DNA of 64,000 nt from Isoperla grammatica (GCA_945910005.1 OX246749.1:33878084-33942083), one strand, 5' to 3'. Counted from the first letter of the stretch, positions 23,181 to 35,790 are shown. The notes: generated by a model not told the origin, from the sequence alone. Made by a program: numbers and translations.

Positions 23181-23596
23181 TGTGGATTATTGTTTTGTAG
23201 CTAAGAATGCTTTATAGACTATTATTAGGTCTTATTTCAAGGGTAAACACAACAAAACAAAACAACAGTTTGTAACTCTCACTTTTAAGCGTTGAGGTGT
23301 TTGTTCAACATTTCAAGAGTTTGCTAATCGGTGAAGAAGACTTTGTGACTGTTAACAAATAACAAGATTGTCAGTCTACTATTTTCCACAGTGGACGTTT
23401 TATTGCTTTTATTATTTTAATGCAGGAATACCAATTTTTTACGAATATATCAATCATTAGAGTAGCCAGTTCGGAAACCATTTTAATTATTTTAGTTTTT
23501 TTAAATTTTAATAAAAATCGTACGGGTTAAAATATTTGAACCTTTTCAATCCAGTGTTTATTTTCTACGAAAGTAAATGTTGATTATAGGAACCAG

Positions 23597-23692
23597 TTTT
23601 TCAATATTATTGAGTAGCGTTCTCAAGATGTTAATAAAACACATTCATTTTATAGAGTTTTAATAGTGAGGCTATACCTTTCCCTGTTAATT
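23597..23692. mobile_element. Diverged half copy of TTAA foldback MITE
   Basis: Words tttttcaatattattgagta, gttctcaagat and tagtgaggctataccttt match the right half of 20204-20594, ending gttaa. Confidence 0.55.
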
Positions 23693-23744
23693 CTTAGGTT
23701 TTATGTGTACCACCAAACAAAATCACAAATTTCTGCGTAATATG

Positions 23745-23870
23745 ACTCGAATGCAACCAGTCTCGTTTAGAACGAGACTCGAATGCAAAAAGTCTCGTTT
23801 AGAACGAGACTCGAATGCAACAAGTCTCGTTTAGAACGAGACTCGAATGCAACAAGTCTCGTTTAGAACG
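23745..23870. repeat. 32-bp tandem repeat x4 with palindromic core
   Basis: The unit combines gactcgaatgcaacaag with tctcgtttagaacgaga. The latter is a 7-3-7 perfect palindrome. Four units, nearly identical. Confidence 0.9.
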
Positions 23871-24034
23871 CCAGATATTCAAACAGCGCGCGCTCATCAT
23901 CAACGGTTGCCGGAGTGACGGAAAAGATGCTCCGTTTCAACCCGCCTCGCTATATAGTTGCCACATTTCTCATGTTCTCAATTCTCTACGTCTCTATTCA
24001 CTACACTATCTACTTGAAACAGGCTCAAAAGTGT

Positions 24035-24237
<203 letters not shown>

Positions 24238-25264
24238 TCAATTTAAATGACGGAAATTTAAACTTGCTTCAAAAACTAAATTCTGACACAGCAAAAGAGA
24301 TCAGAATATCAGAAAAGACGTTACATAGCAGACATTATAAAGAACTTCTTAAGGATAGCGTCAATAGGGTAGCATCGAACAAATGGTTAACGTCCGGGGA
24401 CATTTTCAGCGAAACAGAGGGATTTATGATCGCTATTCAAGATAAAGTAATCAAGACTAACAATTACAAACAATACATACTGAAAGACGTCACAGTGGAA
24501 GATAAATGTAGAAAATGTAATTTGAACGGCGAAACAATTGAACATATCGTATCTGGGTGCAAAATGCTTTGTCAAACAGATTATCTTCATAGGCATAACC
24601 AAGTTGCAAACATTGTACATCAAAAATTAGCCATGAAGTATAAACTTATAAACACAACCACTGCGTATTACAAATACAAGCCTGAAAAGGTATTAGATAG
24701 TAAAGACTACAAATTATATTACGACCGGGCAGTTATTACAGACCAAACCATACATCACAATAGACCGGATATTATATTTATTGACAAGAAGAAACAAGAA
24801 ACGATTTTAATTGATGTTGCCATCCCTTTATGCCACAATGTAGAGACAACTTGGCGGGAAAAGATAAACAGATATAAGGAATTATCAATTGAAATAAAAA
24901 GGTTGTGGAAGCAGAATAATGTAACTGTTATACCGTTAATTATATCAGCAAATGGCATTGTTCCACGTAAACTCCATGACAGTATTAAACTTATTGGTCT
25001 CCAACCGAACATATACATCGAGATGCAAAAAGCAATTATTTTGAACACGTGTAGGATAGTGCGAAAATTTTTGAACTAAGAAGAATGAAGACTTTAAGAA
25101 GTTCTCCATCCCGATGGTGGTTTTCGTGGTTTCCACCGTACAAAGAGCGAATGCTGGGATGAGTACAAATCGGCCACGACCGTACATAGCATCCACAGTT
25201 CGGTTTGGAAAAAATAATGTGGACAATGATATATTCAGTAGTATAGCCAAATGTGGGCATTTGA
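24238..25264 (+). mobile_element. 5'-truncated R2-type non-LTR retrotransposon
   Basis: Starts at the microsatellite edge, holds the C-terminal part of the single ORF (24264-25079), then about 185 bp of 3' UTR, ending at an (AAG)n microsatellite. The reverse transcriptase domain is absent, consistent with ordinary 5' truncation on insertion. Confidence 0.75.
24264..25079 (+). CDS. Retrotransposon ORF C-terminus with restriction-like endonuclease
   Basis: 271 residues with an intact frame. A zinc-knuckle C-x2-C-x8-H-x4-C (C82, C85, H94, C99) is followed by HHNRPDIIFID and ILIDVAIP. RPD at 167-169 and D184 give the RPD-x14-D pattern of the restriction-like endonuclease of R2-type elements, which nicks target DNA for reverse transcription. 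The tail NTCRIVRKFLN is typical of this insect group. The reading frame is open upstream into the AAT repeat. The ATG at 24264 is arbitrary, since the real ORF began upstream before truncation. Inactive as it stands. Confidence 0.8.
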   Translation: MLQKLNSDTAKEIRISEKTLHSRHYKELLKDSVNRVASNKWLTSGDIFSETEGFMIAIQDKVIKTNNYKQYILKDVTVEDKCRKCNLNGETIEHIVSGCKMLCQTDYLHRHNQVANIVHQKLAMKYKLINTTTAYYKYKPEKVLDSKDYKLYYDRAVITDQTIHHNRPDIIFIDKKKQETILIDVAIPLCHNVETTWREKINRYKELSIEIKRLWKQNNVTVIPLIISANGIVPRKLHDSIKLIGLQPNIYIEMQKAIILNTCRIVRKFLN

Positions 25265-25384
25265 GAAGCAGAAGAAGAAGAAGAAGAAGAAGAAGAAGAA
25301 GAAGAAGAAGAAGAAGAAGAAGAAGAAGAAGAAGAAGAAGAAGAAGAAGAAGAAGAAGAAGAAGAAGAAGAAGAAGAAGAAGAT
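25265..25384. repeat. (AAG)n microsatellite
   Basis: About 40 perfect aga units after the retrotransposon 3' UTR. Confidence 0.95.
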
Positions 25385-25498
25385 ATATTAAGTAGTTCTA
25401 AGTAGATTTTAATAAGGTAAACACATGGAAATACTTGACATTTGTGTCCGTACAACATGTTTATGCCGGTTTTGACCGAGTTTGTATGTATTGCAACA

Positions 25499-25548
25499 AT
25501 AAAATAATAATAATAATAATAATAATAAAAATAATAATAATAATAGAA
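25499..25548. repeat. (AAT)n microsatellite
   Basis: Imperfect aat repeats of about 16 units. Confidence 0.85.
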
Positions 25549-25648
25549 TCATATTTCTTGACTCCTTTCGCTTTTAAACGCAGACAAATGAAGCAATATT
25601 CACGACAATCATAATAATCATTTCGCGATCGCGACTACAGTGTAGATC

Positions 25649-25805
25649 TTTTTCAGAATTGATCAAGGACCCTTAGATAGAGCTAATAATGGCCCCCTAG
25701 ATCTTCAATGACAACAATGCACAACAATGAAAAATGCACCTTAACATAACTATCAAGGACCCTTAGATAGAGCTAATCACGGCATTCTAGATCAATTCTA
25801 AAATC
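25649..25805. mobile_element. 157-bp MITE family E', copy 2
   Basis: Same length and order as 21546-21702: tttttcagaattgatc at the left, two blocks of acccttagatagagctaat, atcaattctaaaatc at the right. Interior gaaaaatgcaccttaacata is identical. Confidence 0.8.
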
Positions 25806-26244
25806 GTTTATTGGGACATCTCGGTTCTGTTGCAATAATAGAATAAATAAATAAATCAGTATAAAAACAAAACAAACCCGTCTAAAATGTTTGTCACTTA
25901 CTTATATAAATAAAACACCGTTGCCTAGCAACACTATTAACACATATTGTCGATACTACCAGACCAGCCAATACCAAGCCAGTACATGTTACTATAATAA
26001 CATGTTTTGTCTGTTTGGTTGCTCTGCACCAAGTCAGAGCTTCGGTATATTTGTTGTAGGTTAGTGACTTTCACTTTCAAGGACGAATCTCCACCGGTCA
26101 ATGTCTTAGGATTTTTCCGCTACGAATATAAAATTTTCCATTGATAATAATTACTTATAGTATATTTTTCATGAATATTACGAAGTAATGACTATTACCA
26201 CCTATTACAGTAGTAGGTTACTGTTTCCGATCTAGATGGATATA

Positions 26245-26264
26245 GGGGGGGGGGGGGGGGGGGG
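26245..26264. repeat. Poly-G tract of 20
   Basis: Homopolymer run of G in otherwise AT-rich DNA. Confidence 0.95.
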
Positions 26265-26444
26265 TAATTGATGGAGGTGGAAGGGCGACCACATTCGAAC
26301 GAGTTATTATGTCGTGTGGAGGGAAACAAGGCGTGAGTTGTTATAAACATGTTATCTTCGTGTTCGGTAAATAATTTTGTATTGATAAAATCGGAAAATA
26401 CTTAAATAAATAATAGAATTTGAGATTTATTTATAATTTATTTT

Positions 26445-26700
26445 TCCTTCTTTCTTTCTTTCCTTCTTTCATTCTTTCCTTGTTTCCTTGTTTCTTTGTT
26501 TCCTTGTTTCCTTGTTTCCTTGTTTCCTTGTTTCCTTGTTTCCTTGTTTCCTTGTTTCCTTGTTTCCTTGTTTCCTTCTTTCTTTTTTTCTTTCTTTCTA
26601 ACTTTCTTTTTTTCTTTCTTTCTAACTTTCTTTCTTTCCTTCTTTCCTTCTTTCCTTCTTTCCTTCTTTCCTTCTTTCTTTTTTTGTTCTTTCTTTCATT
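26445..26700. repeat. Pyrimidine-rich tttc/tttccttg tandem repeat
   Basis: A pure-pyrimidine-like strand with a central array of tttccttg units and flanking cttt and ccttcttt units. Overlapping Phe/Leu/Ser-rich ORFs are artefacts of this. Confidence 0.95.
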
Positions 26701-26835
26701 TCACTGTGAAAGACTCTAAATAATTATAAGAATAAACTACTATTTATTTATTTATTTTATTTAGTTTGTATATTTTTTTAAGAAAAAATCGGGGCCTTAT
26801 AATATATATTTTTGAAACATAATCACCAATCAGTA

Positions 26836-27104
26836 ATAATAATATAATAATAATAATAATCTTTCGTGGACCTACACTCGTACCAGCTTTACCTGATGTG
26901 CTCCACTTCAGGTGACGAACTAGGTATATAATAAGGGTGTTTGGATAGTTGGGAAGGAATGTCCGAGGGCTGATATAGTAGGACTCAATTCCTTTACGAC
27001 TGAGAAAAACCTCGGAAAACCTTCAGTCAGGACTGCCGGTGGCCGGAATCGAACCGGCGACCTCCCGAATAAGAGTCTCGCGTCTTACCGCTGAGCCACC
27101 TCTA
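26836..27104 (-). mobile_element. SINE-1, full-length-like tRNA-derived SINE
   Basis: On the minus strand: a tRNA-like head with A box tggctcagcgg and perfect B box ggttcgattcc, a body with gactgaaggttttccgagg, the tail block gtcacctgaagtggagcac, and a 3' end in att repeats. Typical pol III SINE structure. Confidence 0.85.
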
Positions 27105-27219
27105 TCGGTAACAATCAGTAGAGATATTGGCGGTAAACTGGTCGACACTTCCGGTGAATCTCAATGAATAAGTGGCCAACGTCTACAATGAATGACATTT
27201 CCAGGAAGTGAAAGAGTCT

Positions 27220-27725
27220 TCTGGTAATGATAGTACGGTATATTCCAGGAAGAGATAATAACCTCAATCCGAGTGTCTCACTAATATCTGGAGAAGGCTA
27301 AACACTAAATATGTATATAGACCTAACACACTGCAACACAAAGACAGGACAAATAAACTCAGACTATCTAAAAATAAAAATATATAACAAACTTCCTAAC
27401 CACATAAAAAGCTCCGACAGCATAATAATTAAAAAAAAAAGACTAGCAGACTTTCTAAAAATAAACCCATTTTACAACATCAACGAATATCTTAATCAAC
27501 CATTATAATTTATAGCTAATGCTGTTTTATTTTACTTATGATTTAATGTTTTCACTGCTATAATTATTACCTTGCTTATTTTATTTGTATTGTATTCTTC
27601 CTCATCTCTGTACAATTACTATTATTAGGCTATAAAAAAGAGGTCAACAATACAGATCACTGTATCTGTCATCAAATATGTTTATTATGTAATGTATGTA
27701 TATGTTGTCCAATAAACTAAACAAA
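27220..27725 (+). mobile_element. 3' end of a jockey-type LINE
   Basis: A short frame (27311-27505) contains KIKIYNKLPNHIKSSDSIII, then LADFLKINPFYNINEYLNQ, the usual C-terminal tail after the reverse transcriptase in this class. A 3' UTR follows, ending near aataaactaaacaaaac. 5'-truncated, non-functional. Confidence 0.65.
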
Positions 27726-28079
27726 ACTATTGAAAAAGTCACAATAAGTATTCCGGAAGCGATTTAAATTTTTTTTTAACTGATTTAAGAAAATTTCAAA
27801 TGTGTGTTAATTAATTAATTCGCTTATTGATTAATTCATTCATTCATTAAAATCCCCGACAAAAGCTGCACCACAATACGATTAAAATATTGGAGCGTTT
27901 TGACTCTTTTTTCAGTTCCTACGAAGGGTGGGATTTCGTTTTGTTGCAGTCAAGTAAGGAATTTAAAAACTTCCAAATATTTTAGCAGTCTAATTGATAA
28001 TTATTTACAGCCATAAAACCGTGTACTAACTACAATACTTGAAAGATTTTAATTAAAGTAATTGTTTAGCTGATAAAAA

Positions 28080-28215
28080 ACAAAACTATTGGGACACAGA
28101 AACATTAGTATAAGAGCACTGAATTATCTAGAAGATGGCATATCTTGTTTACTACTTCTTGACAGTATTAGAGGCAGACAGAAATCGAATATTCCGCACA
28201 GTAACACATCATTGC
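28080..28215. repeat. Copy of dispersed family G
   Basis: cacagaaacattagta, ctagaagatggcatatc, cagaaatcgaat and ccgcacagta follow the order of the cluster at 19860-21260. Confidence 0.5.
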
Positions 28216-28308
28216 CTCGAGATATTTTTTTAAATGTCGCGTTCCAAATCGAGAATATTATTTTTATTCTAGTCCGGTGTAATCTGCCGTTGCCCAGATT
28301 CTAATTGA

Positions 28309-28339
28309 CCCCCCCCCCCCCCCCCCCCCTCCCCCCCCC
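28309..28339. repeat. Poly-C tract (21 + 9)
   Basis: Two C runs separated by one T. Confidence 0.95.
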
Positions 28340-28849
28340 TCAAAGTAATTGACCTCATATTATTATCACCGATTATGACACAACAAAGATCAAAATGCTA
28401 ATAGCCGATCTCATTAACGCTTATGCAATAATCATTATCTGCTCTGCTTACATTTAATTCGGGCGCCTCAACGACGGCCTTGGTCCAACGGGGCCCGACC
28501 CCCCCTAATAATAATGATCGGGAGGTCGATGCCCTAATTGGAATACACTCTCGCTTAATGTGACCTCCTTGGGATGGGGATTTTCCATCTTCTTCTTTTA
28601 GGGCAGCGTTACCAAACTTAACATCTCGACCCGGTTTTCTTTTTACTTTAATTAATGTCCGGGTTAAGTAAGCAATACGCTATGATATAATATGTAGCCG
28701 TATACATAAGGGTAACTAATGACTAACATTAACAATTGAGGACTCAAAGTAACACATAGATAGCGCTGTTAAGCAACCTCCTATCTACGCCATTGATGAT
28801 TTGATTTAACAATAAAACAACAATCAGAACAATATACCTAGTTCAGAAT

Positions 28850-29290
28850 TGATTTGATAGAAGGCAAAAGTATATTTAATCGAATTGAACACATGATTGT
28901 AATACGCGTTAAGCTCTCTATTGGAAGGTAAGTACAAATCTGCAAGAAACTCCACTTTCTTTGAGATAATTGCGTTTATGTCCTAGACACCACAATTCAA
29001 AGACTACGCATTTACGTGTAAACTCTTGATTTAATAGAAGACGTGGGTATGTTTAATCAACTTGAATACTTCATCTGTATTGGCATTAGACTCTCTATTG
29101 GAGGGTACGAACATTATTGTAAGAAATTATTGTCAACACAAAACTCCACCATGTTCGAGATGAATGCGTTTATATGTCCTTGACACTACACTTGGAAGAC
29201 TACGCATATACACGTAAAGTCTTGATTTGAAAGAAGACTGTGGTATGTTTAATCAATTTGAACACTTTATCTGTATTGGCATTAGCCAGT
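28850..29290. repeat. ~180-bp tandem repeat, about 2.5 copies
   Basis: Blocks such as cttgatttaatagaag, gtatgtttaatcaa, ttggcattagactctctatt and actacgcatttacgtgtaaa recur at about 175-195 bp. No protein coding is conserved. Confidence 0.75.
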
Positions 29291-29611
29291 GCAAGTAACC
29301 AGCGCAGGTAGCCATTGCAAGTAGCCAGTGCAGGTAGTTTTGAGGTCAATATGAGATTATAATAGTTACGTTGAGGCTGCAACGGGTGACTCAAGTAAAG
29401 TGGCCGGTGGGCAAGTTAGATAATATCTGTACTCTATAACTTATTATCGATGCAAGACTTCTAATAGAGTTGTTAGTTGTGAGTCAATGGCTTTGACACA
29501 GTTGTGCTGCATATCCACTTTCACAACAAGAAGCGCTTCTTCGCAAAGTTATAGAGTCAATGTCAACAATGAATCAAGTAAATACACTTGTCACGACCTT
29601 TACGTCATCAC

Positions 29612-29805
29612 TAAGTGGAGATTATTTCATTACCGCACAGCTCGTTATAAGTGATCGTTAAGTGGAGATCATTTCATTACTGCACAGCTCGTTAAGTGAT
29701 CGTTAAGTGGAGATCATTTCATTACTGCACAGCTCGTTAAGTGATCGTTAAGTGGAGATCATTTCATTACAGTTACCGCACAGCTCGTTAAGTGATTGCG
29801 TTAAG
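29612..29805. repeat. 45-bp tandem repeat x4
   Basis: The unit contains ttaagtggagatcatttc and gcacagctcgttaagtgat. One copy has a small insertion (cagttac). Confidence 0.9.
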
Positions 29806-30784
29806 TTAAGGGTCGCCTTTATTCATACCTTGAGAACGCTGGAATATAATGTAAAGGTGATTTCTTTGTGTTAATAATTAATATTAATTAATTTATTAAT
29901 TAAAATTAATATTAATAATTTACAAAACGAGTTTTTTTTTTAAATTTATAATTAAAATGAATTAAAAGGGGAAAAATTGTGATATTTCAATTTTGTTTTC
30001 AGAAAATCTCTTTAGATTGTCGCTGATTCTCGAGTTCCAAGACTGTTCACTCATAAACAATGTAGAGGCAATGTTTTCCTCTTATAAAATGAATGCAGCC
30101 ATCCCTGACCTTGTACTTGTACGAATCTTCCTCCATATCAAGGTTAGCCAATTACTTCATAATCTGCTTTAATTAGAGCTTTGCAAATTAAATAATTATT
30201 TAAATTCACTTCAATACAACAAAGATTTAAATATATCCTTTATCCTTATTTTTCCTTCCATTTCCTTATCAGTTAGTTCCTGATGTGGTAGGAGACAGTT
30301 ATGGTGAATGTGAATTATATGTTAATATTATTTACAACAGATTATATTAGTGTGACATCACATTTCCCCTGATAGCCAATAATGAACCCTATGTTCGCAC
30401 AAACACAAACTCACAGAGTAAAATAAATACACAAAAAAAATAAATGTGTAATTAAATAAAAAAAAAACTAAAAAATGTTTTCGATCTCAAGACGAGCTTG
30501 TACATTTATTTTGATTTCTACGTGTGGCTGCACTGCGTTTCAATGGCACGAACGGATTGAGTGGCTAGTCAGTTGACGCACTAGTTTCATAAAGTCAAAA
30601 ATAAATTAGATTTACCTAAACTAAAGCCATGATGCAGTAGTATTATTATTTATGCAGTGCGATATAATTGTATAATACTTATTAAAGAGGCGATATCAAA
30701 TTTTTTCTGACTTAACTAGTATTTATAAGTTCTCATTAAGTTGATCTTTCAACTAGAGAGTATGTATTCCCCACTCTCGCATTG

Positions 30785-32410
30785 CGGTAGCATTGACGTC
30801 ATCTAAAAAGACCGCTACAGATCACGTGGGGTGGTTGTTTCCCGCGCCACCCACATCCGACCAATCAGAGGTCTCTAAAAAACTTGCTACGGGGTTTCCA
30901 AACCAACATCAGACCAATCAGAGATCTTTAAAAAACTCGACAAGGTTTCCGGTCAGATCTTGGGCGCCATATTGTCTGCTTGTTTTAGCTGGAAGGACGT
31001 AGATTGCACAACGGCTGTTTAACCACAAGAACATTTGTGATTGATTTCATTGTTACTGGTGCAACAATAATTATGGCATCGTATTATGGACAGAAAACCA
31101 TAATTTCTGATTCATGAAAAGAGTTCTACTTTCAAGTGACGAAAATCCTGCTACAAATAATCGCAGTGACGTACAACTTGGCGGCGTCAAGCACTCAATG
31201 ACGGTAAGTCCAGCATTGATTTTAAAATTTATACAATCTCAGTGCAAAAAGGATATATTTAACATTAAACTGGTAGGTTTTTTGTTCGTTTTTGGCATAA
31301 AGTGTAGAATTGCCATTTGTCCGGTTAAACCCGGACATGTCCTCTTTTTCGTATGCTCTTCATGCGTATAACGGATTGTAGGATCAAGCTTATCTATACC
31401 AGGCTTAACACCTATTATGGGTTTCACTGCGAGCTGGGATCACCTCAGGCTACAAAAACACATTTCTCTCACTAGCCCACTACAAGCTTATCTACATCAG
31501 CCTGTACACTTATTATGGGTTTCACTGCGAGCTGGGATCACCTCGGCTACGAAAACACATTTCTCTCACTAGCCCACTACAAGCTTATCTACATCAGCCT
31601 TTACACCTATTATGGGTTTCACTGAGAGCTGGGATCACCTCGGCTACGAAAACACATTTCTCTCACTAGCCCACTACAAGCTTATCTACATCAGCCTTTA
31701 CACCTATTATGGGTTTCACTGAGAGCTGGGATCACCTCAGGCTACAAAAACACATTTCTCTCACTAGCCCACTACAAGCTTATCTACATCAGCCTTTACA
31801 CCTATTATGGGTTTCACCCCTCCCTGACCCACTATATGCATCAATCCCTGAGTATACCACTCTTTATTGAAATGTCCTCTTTTTACCACCACATCTTATG
31901 GCAACCCTAATAATGTGGTTTTGCTAGTGTGGTAGGCTCAACCCTGGAAATGAGTTTTTGTGTAATGGCAGAGTTTAATTCATCTAATCTGCTAATTATC
32001 TGTTCATTAGTTGCTTTAGTTTGAGAAAAGCTTTGATAAAATTGACGAGAAGTTTTAATATCAAATTGTGACTTTTCCTCTACCGCCATTCTAGTTTTTT
32101 ACGGGTAGGTCAACCTTCGACATGAACCTTAAGTATGTTGAGACAAATTTATTCAGAAATCTATTTACTGTTAATTATAGCTACAGTCCATCATAGTTTA
32201 TTTCCGTACAAAACAACTTCCTATAAGACCAATGTAAAAAGTTAACATGAAATAGTAAGTTGTCTTTGTGTTATGAGCCGCCATTTTGTATTTTTTTGAC
32301 ATAGGCCCACTCTTTTATGGTAGTATAATTGTGTCTTGCTAAACAGAGGTTATAATGTAACGTTAATAATCGATTTATATTTTGTCAATTTGAGAAAACT
32401 TGTTCCTAAA
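30785..32410. other. Promoter-like duplicated segment, copy A
   Basis: Direct duplicate of 33585-34670. Shared landmarks: gacgtcatctaaaaagaccg, gaccaatcagag (inverted CCAAT), gcgccatattgtct, gcaacaataattat, gtattatggaca, the exon-donor-like caatgacggtaagtcc (31196-31211), and gagccgccattttgt. It could be a CCAAT-type promoter plus first exon, or a repeat. No downstream coding exon was found. Confidence 0.6.
31383..31816. repeat. 97-98-bp tandem repeat, about 4.4 copies
   Basis: The unit includes cctattatgggtttcactg, gagctgggatcacctc and ctagcccactacaagcttat; starts at 31409, 31507, 31604, 31701 and 31799. It lies inside copy A of the duplicated segment and is absent from copy B. Confidence 0.9.
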
Positions 32411-33227
32411 GAGCATATATTCAACGAACCACTAATTCTTCATTCTAATAGAATAGATTTATTAGAATATATCACCTCGAGGTCGCCGGTTCTATATCCG
32501 AAACAGTTATTTCAGTTCTTTATTAATACTTTTATTTAGACCGGGTAAAAATATAGGCAAACCTGATGGTTTTATTCAGTCCAAACGCGATATAATTTAG
32601 ACAAAACAACAGCCCTCAGACATTGATTCTATAAACTAGACAAAACACTAAATATTAAATTACCGCAATACCTTTTTAGTCACCTAAAGACTAAAGAGGG
32701 TCGTGAATCCCTAGGCAGCATTGCTACAAAACATTATATGATTAGAAAAGTTCAGTGTGCACTGCAGTGTTTTCACTGACTTTGCATTCAATATGTCAAT
32801 ACTACTAAACCAGAATAGGCCTATTGTACCCTATACGCAAGTGTCATTGACTTGGCCAACCCCATTCATACGTCAGTAGATCAGTAGGTCAGGTATAGTG
32901 GTTGCACGAGACTTTGTACGAACATGGTACGAACATGTTATTATGTCATCTCTGGCTTTTCAATTGTTGCAAAGGTGTTTACTATTTAAAAACACAAGGT
33001 GTGACTCTCCCAGTCGGACGATTCCACAAAGAGATGAGAGTTTAGAAATAATTGACTAACTGTTAGGTAATAAAATCAGATACTGAAAGCAATGGGCGAC
33101 GTTAGGTCACATTATTATTGTAGCTTGCATTAGAGACATGTCACCAAAACTATGAAAACATTAATCTTCCCTGTTGGTAAGAAAATATGCGAAACTTTGT
33201 GATTCACTAATATTCTACAGTTAAAAC

Positions 33228-33296
33228 AGTTCAGCTGGCCGTGGTCGATTAGGCGTTGATTCCTTCGCTCCAGGTTCGAACCCTGGCTCGGGTATA
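33228..33296 (+). mobile_element. SINE-2 tRNA-like head
   Basis: ctggccgtggtcgattaggc followed by a B box ggttcgaaccc. The same head is at 47800-47872 on the other strand. It lacks a recognisable full cloverleaf, so it is not called a tRNA gene. Confidence 0.65.
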
Positions 33297-33584
33297 AGAT
33301 TCATGAAGTGTTTTATCATCTATAATATCATTGATTGTTTCAATTGATTTGATAGCATTGTTGACGAAATACAAGATGTAAAATATCAAATACCTAATAA
33401 ATAGAAATTTACGGTTGAAATCTAAAAATAAAACGGGTTAAAATGTTTCTTTATTCATGTAGTTGGTATACCTGTAAAGTTAATTAGATTGCGCGCTATT
33501 CTACAGACAGAGCCGATGAAGAAGTTATCTCTATGATTAATTAAGACACCGCCTTCTCAACAGACAACCCGCTCACTCCCACAG

Positions 33585-34670
33585 CCGCATTGACGTCATC
33601 TAAAAAGACCGTTGAGATCACGTGGGCTCGTTAGACCAATCAGAGCAACTCCCGCGCAATCGCTAGGACTTTTTTAGCTGAGCGCCATATTGTCTCCTTG
33701 CTTCTCATTCTGAAAGGTTGTACATTGCACAGTGCCGTTTCAACAAGTGCATTCGTTTGGTGCAACAATAATTATAGTATCGTATTATGGACAGTAAAAC
33801 ATAATTACTGATTAATGAAAGAGTTGTAGTTCAAAGTGACGAAAAGCTGCTTCACAATAATCGCAGTGGTGTAAAACTTGAAGGCGTCAAACACTCAATG
33901 ACGGTAAGTCCAATATGATTATGTGTGATGTAGGCCTATACTTGAACATGAAGGATTTATAGTATCTCTGGATAAAATACATCAATAATTACATTCGCTA
34001 GGTGATATTTAACATTAAAAAGCTAGGTTCTTTGTTCGTTTTTTCGCGAAACATGGTACGGTAGGCTCAACCATGAAAATGAGTTATTGCGTAAGGCAGT
34101 GTTTAATGTTATTAAAGATTGATTGATATTTGGGCTTAACGTCTCATATTTTTGCAACTTGGCTAATCGAGACCATCAATGTTATTAAAAGGTATGTTAG
34201 TCAAGCTAATCATCAGTTCATAAGTTCTTTAGCTTGAAATACCTCTTTATGCAATGGATGAGAAATTTTATTATCAAATTGTGATCTTTCCTATTTTGCG
34301 TCCCAAGCCGCCATTTCAGTTTTTTAATGGTTAGATCAACCTTCGAGACGAGCCTTAAATTGTGTTAATACAGAGTTTAATTTTAATCAAAAATCTATTT
34401 ACTGTTAATCAGCTACTGTTCATTATAGTTTATTTCCGAACAACAAAACTCATAAGATTTATAAAAAATATTGACATTTAATTGTGAGTGTTTGTGTTAT
34501 GAGCCGCCATTTTGTTGTTGTAGGTAGGGTCAGTGTTTTATGCTAGTATAACAAGTGTGTCTGGACAGCGGTTTCTTTAGATAGTGTTATCTACCTCTAT
34601 ACAACGTTAATAATAAGTTAATGTTTTGTCAATTTCAGAAAACTTATTTCTAAATAAATAGAACATATTT
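33585..34670. other. Promoter-like duplicated segment, copy B
   Basis: Matches copy A block by block, including agaccaatcagagcaac, gcgccatattgtctc, actcaatgacggtaagtcc (33893-33911) and gagccgccattttgt. A SINE-2 fragment (34118-34178) has inserted here. Confidence 0.6.
34118..34178 (+). mobile_element. SINE-2 end fragment
   Basis: gattgattgatatttgggct, then taacgtctcatatttttgc and ggctaatcgagacc, identical in order to the start of 48213-48590. Confidence 0.65.
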
Positions 34671-34947
34671 TAAAGAACCAAAAGATTAACATTCATAAAA
34701 GTCAGCTAGCAATTCCACACATCATTGTGAGGGAAAGAACAGGCATGACATCATAGTGAGATGACCATGTGGGTGGGATATGGGGAACTGCCTTCCGCAA
34801 ACCCTATTAGATTAGGCTATAGTTACGATACTTTTGGTACGGAATATTCATCAGTAACACGTTTATAACCAACACCGTAATAAACACAAAGTTTATTTGT
34901 TCTTTCAAAATCATAACAACCAATTTTTTTTTTATGATGATAATAGA

Positions 34948-34949
34948 CA

Positions 34950-35013
<64 letters not shown>
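34948..35013. repeat. (AAT)n microsatellite
   Basis: About 21 aat units. Confidence 0.95.
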
Positions 35014-35017
<4 letters not shown>

Positions 35018-35687
35018 TAATATTTCGGACTTTCTGTAACCACAGGATATATTATTTATAAATTAACTAAACCAAATAATGTCCGCCAAGGTAGACCAGC
35101 TGTTGCTGGCTTGCGACGTCACTAGGTCAACAACTTTATAAATCAAAACAATAGTCTGCATTCAGTTATCACTGTCCGATTACTCACCGACCGTCAACAT
35201 AACTCGTCATGTCGTAGCGAGCGAGTCCTGCGTATTATGATACACAGATCTATAATGTTACAACTATTCAACAATGATGTAATTACGAATACCCAAGTTT
35301 CTAGTTTAAAAATTATTAAATATGTTGTGGTAGTTTCTATTCTGCAAAGTTTTTTTTTATCTGATCGTATAAATATAATGTTCTTTAATTATTGAACAAT
35401 TAGCGGCAATATTCAAGCCAGTTCACTTTCTGGCCGGAGTTCAATATGGAAATAAATAAATAGCATAATGGTAGGTAATAGGCCTACTTGAATATAGCTG
35501 ATTCTTGTTTTTGCTCCCTTCTTCACGAACATTTAACGGGCTTTACAATGAATAACAATATTGAAACATTATTTAAATGATTAAGAAATTAACACTTTAC
35601 ATCAAAACTTTGATTAATAACGTATATTTGGTTTTAAAGAAGGAAGTTAAAACAAACATAAGTTATATTCAAGTATTATCCCCTATA

Positions 35688-35790
35688 AGCCTACAGGGTT
35701 GGTCTAGTCACTTTAAATTAAAGTCCCTCACTGCAAATCAGTTTAGTTACTGAGCAGGTAGACTCTAAATGTGAATTTATTTTTTTATTT
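35688..35790 (-). repeat. Partial inverted copy of family C
   Basis: cctacagggttggtctagtc, tttaaattaaagtccc and gcagtgggtagactc-like words are the reverse complement of 18617-18740. Confidence 0.7.

Noticed and set aside
25036..25458. Poly-Ser and poly-Arg ORFs
   Set aside because: Translation of the AAG microsatellite.
26420..26723. FPCFLVSLFPCFLVSL-type ORFs, membrane-protein-like
   Set aside because: Pyrimidine-rich simple repeat; hydrophobicity comes from tttcct codons.
27040..27104. tRNA gene on the minus strand
   Set aside because: Perfect internal promoter boxes, but continuous with a SINE body and an att tail.
33228..33296. tRNA gene
   Set aside because: Good A- and B-box words but no complete cloverleaf or acceptor stem; identical head in SINE-2 at 47800-47872.
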